Positions 1-5,160 of a DNA stretch of 6,239 nucleotides are shown one piece after another. Every line of letters starts with the position of its first letter. The stretch's first letter is position 1. The DNA comes from Methylovirgula sp. (lineage in GTDB: Bacteria; Pseudomonadota; Alphaproteobacteria; Rhizobiales; Beijerinckiaceae). A program made the translations under genes and the position numbers. The stretch spans positions 1-6,239 of the forward strand of contig JASHUD010000003.1 in assembly GCA_030040215.1 (NCBI GenBank). The letters run 5' to 3'. The notes beneath the pieces were generated by a model, which was given only the letters and a program-made list of their open reading frames with translations, was not told the DNA's origin and ran no database searches.

Positions 1-482
1 TTGCGACGTTGCGCGGCGGTCTTTCCGGCGCGCGCTGGATCGACAGCGAAAATTACCACATGACTTTGCGGTTCATCGGCGACATCGACGATGCCACGGC
101 GCGCGACGTCTCGGGCGCGCTCGAGCAGATCAAGCGGCCGCCCTTCACGGTAACGCTCGAGGGTTTGGACTCGTTCGGCGGCGACCGGCCGCGCGCCATC
201 ATCGCCAAGGCGAAACCCGCCGTGCCGCTCGTCGAGTTGCAGGCCGAGCAGGAACGGCTGATGCGCCGTATCGGCATTCCGCCCGAGCCGCGCAAATTTA
301 CCCCGCACGTCACGCTTGCCAGATTGCGCGCCGCCTCGGCGGGTGCGGTGGCCGCTTATCTCGCGGCGCGCGGCTTGTTTTCTTCACGCCATTTCGAGGC
401 GACACGGTTTGTTTTATTTTCATCGCGCGCCTCGACCGGCGGCGGTCCCTATGTCGTCGAAGCCGCCTACCCGCTCGGCTAG
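1..482 (+). CDS. thpR: RNA 2',3'-cyclic 3'-phosphodiesterase (2'-5' RNA ligase family), 5'-truncated by window edge
   Basis: The reading frame is already open at the left edge (first complete codon at 3) and ends with TAG at 480-482, giving 159 visible residues. Two H-x-T motifs are present: H-M-T-L near residue 19 (codon at 57) and H-V-T-L near residue 102 (codon at 306). These are the paired catalytic histidine motifs of the 2H phosphoesterase / LigT-ThpR family. The stretch just before the first motif (LRGGLSGARWIDSENYHMTL) fits the usual ThpR N-terminal region, so about 20-25 residues including the true start lie outside the window. A TTG at 9 could be read as a start but would remove conserved sequence. 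Family members hydrolyse RNA 2',3'-cyclic phosphate ends and can ligate 2'-5' RNA ends in vitro; the cellular role is poorly defined. The protein is cytosolic with no signal peptide. The next gene starts 86 bases downstream on the same strand and may be co-transcribed. Confidence 0.9.
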   Translation, partial: ATLRGGLSGARWIDSENYHMTLRFIGDIDDATARDVSGALEQIKRPPFTVTLEGLDSFGGDRPRAIIAKAKPAVPLVELQAEQERLMRRIGIPPEPRKFTPHVTLARLRAASAGAVAAYLAARGLFSSRHFEATRFVLFSSRASTGGGPYVVEAAYPLG

Positions 483-568
483 CGGTAGGCGCCGAGGGCC
501 GTACCCGGAAGGCTCTGGCATCAAGGCACGGCTGTCCTATGTTGATTGAGAGTGCAGCGGAGTTGGGC

Positions 569-811
569 ATGAGTGCCGAGCGCAAATCGCCTTCGGATAT
601 CGCCCGCCGTTTGAGCGAGCGCGCCAAACGGGCGCCGAGCGCATGGCAGCGCGAGACCTTTACGCTGCCGCGTCTTCAGGCGCGCGACAAAGCCCGCGAG
701 TGGTTCACAAAATTTCCGAAGGCCGCCTATATGACGGAGGTCGAGTTCTGGCGCGAACTCGCCGACGGCCGCATCGAATTCACCATGCGCCGCCTGCCGA
801 GCGCAGACTAG
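569..811 (+). CDS. Small conserved-looking hypothetical protein, 80 aa
   Basis: I do not recognise this family. The frame is open from an ATG at 539, but I chose the ATG at 569 because a GGAG at 559-562 sits six bases before it, while nothing like a ribosome site precedes 539. The product is small, charged and soluble-looking. It has a basic N-terminal half (RRLSERAKRAP), a central RDKAREWFTKFPKAAYMTEVEFWREL segment rich in aromatic and charged residues that looks helical, and a final strand-like GRIEFTMRRL. There is no signal peptide, membrane segment or cysteine. It follows thpR on the same strand by 86 bases. Its stop codon (TAG 809-811) overlaps the stop of the convergent dehydrogenase gene by a shared CTAG. 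Good codon structure and a well-placed ribosome site support a real gene; the function is unknown. Confidence 0.7.
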   Translation: MSAERKSPSDIARRLSERAKRAPSAWQRETFTLPRLQARDKAREWFTKFPKAAYMTEVEFWRELADGRIEFTMRRLPSAD

Positions 812-1566
812 GGCTTGGCTCCCGCCGCGACGATGTCGGGCGTTTCCCAAGCGAGATGCTGGCCGGCATCGACCGCGATCATCTGCCCGGTCACGCTCTT
901 TGCTTCGGCGAAATAGAGGACCGCATCGGCAATCTCGTCTTCGCCGACCGCATGCCGCAAAGGAACGCCTGCGACCTCCTCCGCGAATCCCTTCGCGCCT
1001 TGCGGTTCGTTGGGCAGCACCGGCCCCGGCCCGACTGCGTTGACCCGGATGCCGCGCGGCGCGAAAGCCTGCGCCATGGTCCGCGTCGCCCACCACAGGG
1101 CAGACTTGGTCAAGCTGTAGGAAAAGAATTGCGGCGTCGGCCGAAAGACGCGTTGATCGACGATGTTGACGATCGCCGCTTCCCGCGCGGCGTGGCGGAC
1201 AAACGCTTGGGCGAGCAGCACGGGGGCGCGCAGATTGATCGCAAAATGCCGTTCCCACAGATCGAGATCGACCGAGAACGCGTTATCCTCCTCGAAGATC
1301 GAGGCATTGTTGACCAGCAGGTCGAGAGGCCCCAAGGCGTTCGCCGCGACCGAGACGATGCGCGCCGGCGCGGCCGGATCGAGAAGATCGGCGGCCACGA
1401 CGAACGTCTTGCTTCCGCTCCGTTCGCAACGCGCCGCCGCCTCCTGCGCATCCGCATAGGAATTCTCGCTGCAATGCAGCGCGAGATCATAGCCGGCCGC
1501 TGCCAGGCGTTCGGCGATCTTGAGACCGATCCGTCGCGCCGCGCCGGTCACCAGCGCTACCGCCAT
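808..1566 (-). CDS. SDR-family oxidoreductase of pteridine reductase (PTR1/FolM) type
   Basis: A 252-residue classical short-chain dehydrogenase. The start at 1566 (MAVALVTGAARRIG) is preceded by GGAG with a six-base spacer; the open frame reaches back 15 codons further to 1611, but that extension is not SDR-like. Visible motifs are the nucleotide-binding TGAARRIG (7-14), D60-L, NNAS (86-89), N111, and the active site with D137, Y150 and K154 (Y-S-L-T-K). The usual catalytic Ser is replaced by Asp, thirteen residues before Tyr, in an N-I-V-D context. This substitution and the second Arg of TGAARRIG are known in trypanosomatid PTR1 and related bacterial reductases, which use NADPH to reduce pterins. 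Reduction of a dihydropterin or similar substrate is therefore the best guess, though the substrate is not proven. It is cytosolic. The gene stands alone on its strand here and converges with the small gene at its 3' end. Confidence 0.88.
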   Translation of the reverse strand: MAVALVTGAARRIGLKIAERLAAAGYDLALHCSENSYADAQEAAARCERSGSKTFVVAADLLDPAAPARIVSVAANALGPLDLLVNNASIFEEDNAFSVDLDLWERHFAINLRAPVLLAQAFVRHAAREAAIVNIVDQRVFRPTPQFFSYSLTKSALWWATRTMAQAFAPRGIRVNAVGPGPVLPNEPQGAKGFAEEVAGVPLRHAVGEDEIADAVLYFAEAKSVTGQMIAVDAGQHLAWETPDIVAAGAKP

Positions 1567-1703
1567 GCCGCACTCCACAGTGTTCCCGACGAAGCCGCGA
1601 GCTTTAAGCAATTTCGCGGGCGAGGAAAGCCTTCGCTCGCCGGTATAGAGCGCCGCTTCGAAGTCTTAGGAAGCACGGTTTAGATTCTTTTAACCACGAA
1701 GTA

Positions 1704-1753
1704 TTGCGTGCAAACACATACGCAAATCGCACAATACTCCCGTTCACACGCAA
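1704..1753. repeat. TTGCGT/ACGCAA inverted repeat plus a further ACGCAA copy
   Basis: TTGCGT at 1704-1709 and ACGCAA at 1720-1725 form a perfect six-base inverted repeat with a 10-base gap. A third half-site, ACGCAA at 1748-1753, follows 28 bases after the second and overlaps the end of the putative -35 element of the porin promoter. Operator half-sites are commonly arranged like this, but no named regulator's consensus is recognised and chance cannot be excluded. Confidence 0.3.
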
Positions 1754-1771
1754 TTAAGCAATAGATATCAT
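1743..1771 (+). promoter_or_regulatory. Sigma70-like promoter for the porin gene
   Basis: TTCACA at 1743-1748 matches the -35 consensus at five of six bases. TATCAT at 1766-1771 matches the -10 consensus at five of six, and the spacer is exactly 17 bases. It lies in the AT-rich core upstream of the outer-membrane protein gene. Transcription would begin near 1778, giving a leader of about 125 bases. This is a pattern match only. Confidence 0.5.
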
Positions 1772-1870
1772 CAAAGCTATATTGTGATAATTAACGTAAT
1801 GCACCCAGGGACGACAGCCTATTTACGGTTATTTTATTTAATTCATGAGTAACCTGGTAACATTAAGCTT

Positions 1871-1896
1871 CCTCGTCAGATCCAACAGCGACGAGG
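1871..1896 (+). promoter_or_regulatory. Leader hairpin that includes the porin ribosome-binding site
   Basis: CCTCGTC at 1871-1877 is the exact reverse complement of GACGAGG at 1890-1896, separated by a 12-base loop. The right arm contains the GAGG (1893-1896) that serves as SD for the ATG at 1904, with a seven-base spacer. If the stem forms in the mRNA, the ribosome site is paired. It could act as a translational control element opened by a helper, a small RNA or temperature; that role is inferred. Confidence 0.5.
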
Positions 1897-1903
1897 TATT
1901 CCG

Positions 1904-2575
1904 ATGCGACGCAGTCTTTTGGCCGTTCTGCTATCGACAACGGTCGCCGTTCCGGCGGTTGCGGCCGATCTGTCGATGCAATCAGGCGGGCCTTACTATG
2001 CCCCGCCGCCGCTCTTTACCTGGAGCGGGCCCTATGTCGGCGCCAATGCTTCTTTCGGTTTCGGGCGCTATACCGACGGCGGCTCTTCCTATTTCGGCAA
2101 CGCCGACGGCGGACTCTTCGGAGTCACGGCCGGTTACAACTACCAATCCGGCCCGCTCGTCACCGGCGTCGAAGCCGACATCGATTTCGGCAGCGTGAGC
2201 GGCACCGGCTATCCGGCCGGCGGAACCAGCGCCACCGGCAGCCTCAACGGAGAAGGTTCGATCCGCGCCCGCTTCGGCTATACGTTCGGCCATTCGCTCG
2301 TCTACATCACCGGCGGCTACACCGGCGCCAATCTCAAGGGCAGCGTCGCCGACCTCTCCGCCGCCCCCAATCTCTTCGTCAGCCAATCGACCTATCTCAA
2401 TGGATTCGTGGTCGGCACCGGCATCGAATACGCGTTTACTCGAAACATTTCGGTGAAAGCCGAGTATCTGTTCAGCGACTACGCCGCCGGCGGATTCTTC
2501 AGCGGAACCCGCGACAACATCGGTTCCGGGTTGTCTCTCTCGACGATTCGCGCCGGCATCAACTATCACTTCTGA
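1904..2575 (+). CDS. Outer-membrane beta-barrel protein (Omp25/Omp31-like small porin family)
   Basis: A 223-residue secreted protein. Residues 1-21 form a classical Sec signal peptide (MRR, then a hydrophobic run ending AVAA), with cleavage expected after Ala20 or Ala21. A proline/tyrosine-rich linker follows, then TWSGPYVGANASFGFG, the typical first strand of the OMP_b-brl family in alphaproteobacteria. The rest is Gly/Ser/Tyr-rich with alternating strand segments (GLFGVTAGYNYQSG, SIRARFGYTFG, LVYITGGYTGANLKG, ISVKAEYLFSDY). It ends STIRAGINYHF, whose terminal Phe is the usual signal for BAM-dependent insertion. The length fits an eight-stranded barrel. Members are abundant surface proteins involved in envelope integrity and host or environmental contact; the specific role here is not shown. 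The start is supported by GAGG seven bases upstream. The gene is monocistronic: its promoter lies in the AT-rich gap and a strong palindrome covers its stop codon. Confidence 0.92.
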   Translation: MRRSLLAVLLSTTVAVPAVAADLSMQSGGPYYAPPPLFTWSGPYVGANASFGFGRYTDGGSSYFGNADGGLFGVTAGYNYQSGPLVTGVEADIDFGSVSGTGYPAGGTSATGSLNGEGSIRARFGYTFGHSLVYITGGYTGANLKGSVADLSAAPNLFVSQSTYLNGFVVGTGIEYAFTRNISVKAEYLFSDYAAGGFFSGTRDNIGSGLSLSTIRAGINYHF

Positions 2576-2619
2576 GTGGCAGCCGAGCGCGGCCGCGGAG
2601 GCGCTCGGCATAACTCAGA
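2571..2619. terminator. Bidirectional terminator-like nested palindrome between convergent genes
   Basis: GCCGAGCGC at 2582-2590 pairs perfectly with GCGCTCGGC at 2601-2609 around a 10-base loop. Outside a small internal loop (4 versus 3 bases), TCTGAGT at 2571-2577 pairs with ACTCAGA at 2613-2619. The porin stop (TGA 2573-2575) and the cold-shock gene stop (minus-strand TGA at 2617-2615) lie in the two outer arms. Neither strand has a T-run after the stem, so this is not a textbook intrinsic terminator. Its position between converging genes still favours a shared terminator or 3'-end stabiliser. Confidence 0.6.
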
Positions 2620-2827
2620 TAAGTTGGAGATTGACCGCCTTCGGCCCCTTTCCTTTTTTGTCCGGTTCGGTTTCGAAACTCACCCTCTGCCCTTCGCTAA
2701 GGCTGGCAAGTCCGGCCCGCTCGACCGCGGTAACGTGCAGGAAAATATCGGGTCCACCATCATCGGGCGTGATGAATCCAAAGCCCTTGTTCATGTTGAA
2801 AAATTTCACAGTCCCCATCTGTGGCAT
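2615..2827 (-). CDS. Cold-shock-domain protein, CspA family
   Basis: A 70-residue protein made of a single cold-shock domain (OB fold). RNP1 is K-G-F-G-F-I (14-19) and RNP2 is D-I-F-L-H-V (27-32); the opening MGTVKFFN and the later GQRVSFE are also family hallmarks. Such proteins bind single-stranded RNA and DNA in the cytosol and act as RNA chaperones that melt secondary structure, in cold shock or in general growth. The start at 2827 is chosen because GGAGG (2840-2836) lies eight bases upstream; the internal ATG at 2818 would be 17 bases away. The gene follows rlmJ on the same strand after 87 bases that hold two hairpins, so it may have its own promoter or be partly uncoupled from rlmJ. Which Csp paralogue this is cannot be told from sequence alone. 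Confidence 0.93.
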   Translation of the reverse strand: MPQMGTVKFFNMNKGFGFITPDDGGPDIFLHVTAVERAGLASLSEGQRVSFETEPDKKGKGPKAVNLQLI

Positions 2828-2848
2828 CCGACGTTCCTCCCCAAGCGG

Positions 2849-2869
2849 GCCACCGGGCGTCCCGGCGGC
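2849..2869. terminator. GC-rich hairpin upstream of the cold-shock gene
   Basis: GCCACCGGG (2849-2857) and CCCGGCGGC (2861-2869) form a nine-base stem around a three-base loop. One pair is imperfect: G-U when read on the minus strand, A-C on the plus. On the plus strand it is followed by TTTTT at 2875-2879, so despite the imperfect pair it resembles an intrinsic terminator for that strand. On the minus strand it sits in the cold-shock leader, six bases before the SD-rich run. Either use is possible. Confidence 0.4.
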
Positions 2870-2887
2870 TCCAATTTTTCCATGCGT

Positions 2888-2910
2888 CGCAAGAAGATCG
2901 CGCTCTTGCG
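2888..2910 (-). terminator. Hairpin just after the rlmJ stop codon
   Basis: CGCAAGA (2888-2894) and TCTTGCG (2904-2910) form a perfect seven-base stem with a nine-base loop. It begins five bases after the rlmJ stop (2917-2915, minus strand). No T-run follows, so termination would be weak or factor-dependent; it might instead protect the rlmJ 3' end. Confidence 0.35.
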
Positions 2911-2914
2911 GACT

Positions 2915-3775
2915 TTAGTCGCCGAGCAGCCGAGCAACGTCGGCGCCGTAGCGGCCCGTACCCATGGTTCGTGCAAGATACGGCAAAACTGTGCGCGCTT
3001 CCACGGCAAGCGGATAGGGAGGATTGAGAATAACGAGGCCATTGGCGACGAGTGCTGCGTCGGGGCGAGGTGTGTCGACCCGCAACTCGAGGCGTAGCGC
3101 ACCTGCGATCCCCGCATCCTTCAGGGCCTGGTTCAGAGCGCCGAGGAAACCGTTCGCAACGCCGCGATCTTTGATGGGGAACCACGCCATATAAACGCCG
3201 GTCGGCCATTTTCGCGCCGCCGCCGTCAGCGCGGCCAGCAGGTCGGCAAATTCCGTCTTTGCTTCGAACGGCGGATCGATCAGCACGAGGCCGCGCCTCT
3301 CGACCGGCGGAACAAAGGCTTTGAGCGCACTGAATCCGTCGATTGCGATGCTCTTGATGCGCCGGTCGCGACGAAACTCGGAACGGGCCCGCAGAGCGGC
3401 GATCGCATCTTCCCGCGCATCGCAAAAGATCATTCGGTCTTGGGGGCGCAGAAGACGGCGGGCGAACGCCGGCGAGCCGGGATAGAGCGGCCGATCGCCG
3501 CTAAGGAGCGGCAAGACGATTGCCAGATAAGGTTCGAGGAGATCGTGCACGTCGGGCGGCGCCTCGGCGGCCGCGACCTTGCCGACGCCGCTGCGCCATT
3601 CCGAGGTTTTTTCCGCAGCCTCCGCCGAAAGGTCATAGATGCCGTTCCCGGCGTGCGTATCGATCACTCGAAACGCCGTCTCCTTGCGCATGAGATAGGT
3701 AAGGATGCGCGTCAGAATGACGTGCTTGAAAACGTCGGCGAAATTGCCGGCATGGTAGGCGTGGCGGTAATTCAT
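2915..3775 (-). CDS. rlmJ: 23S rRNA (adenine2030-N6)-methyltransferase RlmJ
   Basis: A 286-residue protein starting MNYRHAYHAGNFADVFKH, the near-invariant N-terminus of RlmJ, which fixes the start at 3775 even though the ribosome site (GCGG) is poor. The SAM-binding motif is V-I-D-T-H-A-G-N-G-I-Y-D-L (37-49). YPGSP at 98-102 is conserved in the family. The catalytic motif is D-P-P-F (167-170), with Phe where the E. coli enzyme has Tyr, an allowed variant of the N6-adenine D-P-P-[YFW] motif. In E. coli the enzyme methylates A2030 of 23S rRNA before 50S assembly is finished, using SAM, in the cytosol. The length matches the family. Only nine bases separate it from the upstream RNase T2 gene, so translation may be coupled to that gene, which could explain the weak SD. 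Confidence 0.95.
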   Translation of the reverse strand: MNYRHAYHAGNFADVFKHVILTRILTYLMRKETAFRVIDTHAGNGIYDLSAEAAEKTSEWRSGVGKVAAAEAPPDVHDLLEPYLAIVLPLLSGDRPLYPGSPAFARRLLRPQDRMIFCDAREDAIAALRARSEFRRDRRIKSIAIDGFSALKAFVPPVERRGLVLIDPPFEAKTEFADLLAALTAAARKWPTGVYMAWFPIKDRGVANGFLGALNQALKDAGIAGALRLELRVDTPRPDAALVANGLVILNPPYPLAVEARTVLPYLARTMGTGRYGADVARLLGD

Positions 3776-3784
3776 CCGCGCCGG

Positions 3785-4450
3785 TCAGCGCATCGGCGCA
3801 ACAGAGATCTGCTGCGTATAACAGAAATGGCGGGCAACCTCCGGGCAGGCGACAAAATCGCGCAGGTCCTTGGAGAAACAGATCCGCACTTCCGCCAATT
3901 CGCCCCTCGAACATTCGACGGCGAGCATGCCGGGCTTAAGCCGCCGGTTGGCGGCGACGAACGCGCGTTCGACGTCGAGCGGCGTCCAGGTTCCGAATTT
4001 CCGCACATCGGTAAACTGCCGCGGAACGGTGACCGCCGCACGCGCCTTGCGCACGTCGGCAAAATAGTCGCTGGGGCTCTTGCCCGAACAGGTCCCGTGC
4101 TTGCGCCACTCGTAGCGGGCGAGACCGAGGTCGGGATAGAGGCCTTTCACGGTTTCCAGAGCGAAATGCGAGGGCGAGGCAATGCCGCCGCAGTCCGCCG
4201 CAAAGCCATGTTGATATTGCGGCCAAAGCCCGTGCACCACAAAGCCGAGATGCGCGCCGTGCGCACATTGCGCATAGCCCTTGTCGGCGCCGCCGGTATC
4301 GCAGAAGCCGGGCGACCAAGATAAGGCCAGGACATAGAAATCGAAGTCGCCGGGGAGGCCGCCGGCTTGCGCGGGCGCAACGCCGGCGAGAAGGCATCCT
4401 GCGAACGCCGCGATCGCCGCGCGCAAAACCGAATGGACGCCGACAACCAT
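3785..4450 (-). CDS. Ribonuclease T2 family protein, secreted
   Basis: A 221-residue protein with an N-terminal signal peptide (hydrophobic residues about 8-25, likely cleavage after AQA at 29). It has both active-site blocks of RNase T2: CAS1 F-V-V-H-G-L-W-P-Q with His73, and CAS2 Y-E-W-R-K-H-G-T-C with Glu114, Lys117 and His118. The early L-S-W-S-P-G-F-C (43-50) is also typical, and the Cys residues (50, 62, 87, 121 and others) fit disulfides in an exported protein. Such enzymes cleave single-stranded RNA with little base preference through a 2',3'-cyclic intermediate; bacterial members (E. coli RNase I) are periplasmic. F-A-G-C at 16-19 slightly resembles a lipobox, but the Phe makes a lipoprotein unlikely. 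All catalytic residues are present, so it should be active. It lies 18 bases after the four-Cys protein gene and nine before rlmJ, suggesting one transcript. The SD (GGGA) is weak. Confidence 0.93.
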   Translation of the reverse strand: MVVGVHSVLRAAIAAFAGCLLAGVAPAQAGGLPGDFDFYVLALSWSPGFCDTGGADKGYAQCAHGAHLGFVVHGLWPQYQHGFAADCGGIASPSHFALETVKGLYPDLGLARYEWRKHGTCSGKSPSDYFADVRKARAAVTVPRQFTDVRKFGTWTPLDVERAFVAANRRLKPGMLAVECSRGELAEVRICFSKDLRDFVACPEVARHFCYTQQISVAPMR

Positions 4451-4468
4451 CGCGTTTCCCAGGCGCGG

Positions 4469-4948
4469 TCAGGGCCGCGCTATTTTGCAGTCCGGCGCGT
4501 AGGTATAGTTGCGGTCGAGCCCGGCGACGCACCATTCGACGTCGAAGCCCCAGCCGATGATGCCGAGATCTTCGTCGATGGTATAGGAGACCTCGCGTAC
4601 GGAGCGATTGTTCATCTCCGCCTCGGCGACGCAATAGCGGCGCGGAATGAGATCGAGACCGTCCGTGCGAAAGCCGATCTCGCGCACCTGCGCGAGGCCG
4701 ACGATCTCAAGTCCCGATTTCCAGAACTCCGCTTCGCGCGCCTGAAAGCGCGATTGAATGCGCTCGACGACCGCCGGATCGGCGCAGCTCGGGAGAACCC
4801 CTTGGTAGGAATCGTAGCGATCCTCCGCCGGCACCTGCGGACGCGCTAGGCCGGCAAGCGGCGCGCTGCCGGCGGCAAGCCCGATCAAGGCCGCCGCCGC
4901 CAAGCTCACTACCCGCAGTGGCGTCATCGGCGCCCGACGCAATCTCAT
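4469..4948 (-). CDS. Secreted four-cysteine protein of unknown function
   Basis: I do not recognise the family. The 159-residue product begins with a basic stretch and a hydrophobic segment (about 11-34), which reads as a signal peptide or signal anchor. Roughly 120 residues of mixed alpha/beta character follow. Cysteines at 55 (LPSCADP), 106 (RRYCVAEAEM), 140 (VEWCVAGLD) and 154 (APDCKIARP) could form two disulfides after export. The segment CVAEAEMNN...VSYTIDEDLGIIGWGFDVEWCVAG looks like antiparallel strands ending in a Cys-containing hairpin. The ATG at 4948 is preferred, with GGAGG eight bases upstream; a GTG immediately before it (4951) is also in frame. It is the first gene of a run with RNase T2 and rlmJ, so it is likely periplasmic alongside the RNase. 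A role as partner, chaperone or inhibitor of that RNase is only a thought. Confidence 0.8.
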   Translation of the reverse strand: MRLRRAPMTPLRVVSLAAAALIGLAAGSAPLAGLARPQVPAEDRYDSYQGVLPSCADPAVVERIQSRFQAREAEFWKSGLEIVGLAQVREIGFRTDGLDLIPRRYCVAEAEMNNRSVREVSYTIDEDLGIIGWGFDVEWCVAGLDRNYTYAPDCKIARP

Positions 4949-5160
4949 CACTTCGCCCTCCCGGATTTGCCCTTAACGATGCTTCCCTGCCGCGACAGCG
5001 TCAAGAGGCCGATCGCCAAATCGCACGAGGGCGCCCCGGCATGTCGGTTGCTGCATAGCCGGCAAAGGCATGGCGTGGACCGCGATGCGTCTCATTCAGA
5101 CCCGCCGCTGTGCTTTTTTGGATCTGTGCTTGCTCCCCAAGCACTTCCGGAAGCGCCAGA
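4949..5160. promoter_or_regulatory. Divergent intergenic region between the RNase T2 run and the sugar transferase
   Basis: About 210 bases separate the leftward three-gene run from the rightward sugar transferase gene, so both promoters should lie here. I found no convincing -35/-10 pair on either strand. A run of six T bases at 5114-5119 precedes the hairpin at 5126-5144. Open frames reading through the region look like high-GC artefacts. Confidence 0.4.
5126..5153 (+). promoter_or_regulatory. Leader hairpin and adjoining palindrome over the SD of the sugar transferase
   Basis: GTGCTTG (5126-5132) and CAAGCAC (5138-5144) form a perfect seven-base stem with a five-base loop, CTCCC. The last base is shared with a perfect ten-base palindrome, CTTCCGGAAG (5144-5153), whose right half is the GGAAG used as SD for the ATG at 5161. 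The pair may be a protein-binding site or a translational control structure; no regulator is recognised. Confidence 0.4.

Larger units (their letters stand above)
1567..1903. promoter_or_regulatory. Divergent intergenic region with an AT-rich core
   Basis: This 337-base gap lies between two divergent genes (the SDR on the minus strand and the porin on the plus strand). From 1681 to 1860 the G+C content is about 37% by hand count, far below the flanking genes. It contains a sigma70-like promoter, repeated ACGCAA hexamers, and a hairpin over the porin ribosome site, each listed separately. The left part (1619-1641) holds an inverted repeat GGCGAG/CTCGCC with an 11-base loop, which would lie in the SDR leader. 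An ATG at 1845 opens a frame that overlaps the porin, but it has no ribosome site and is not called. I could not identify a convincing minus-strand promoter for the SDR gene. Confidence 0.7.

Noticed and set aside
471..485. Small inverted repeat CCGCT/AGCGG at the thpR stop codon
   Set aside because: A five-base stem with no T-run is too weak to call a terminator, and the next gene on the same strand follows closely.
1619..1641. GGCGAG/CTCGCC inverted repeat in the SDR leader
   Set aside because: The stem is short and lies more than 50 bases from the start codon with no link to a promoter or SD; it is mentioned only within the intergenic entry.
643..1683. A 346-codon open frame on the plus strand opposite the dehydrogenase
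   Set aside because: Its translation is Arg-rich and low in domain character, while the opposite strand encodes a complete SDR with all motifs. It is a high-GC antisense shadow.
1845..2198. An ATG at 1845 opening a 117-codon frame that overlaps the porin start
   Set aside because: No SD precedes it, and past 1904 it is an out-of-frame reading of the signal peptide and barrel. A short leader peptide cannot be formally excluded, but no in-frame stop occurs before the porin.
1982..2611. A 209-codon minus-strand frame opposite the porin
   Set aside because: Its Ala/Gly/Glu-rich composition mirrors the porin codons. The porin has a signal peptide, barrel strands and terminal Phe, so the sense frame is the real one.
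3440..4324. A 294-codon plus-strand frame spanning rlmJ and RNase T2
   Set aside because: It lies antisense to two clearly recognised proteins and has no family features of its own.
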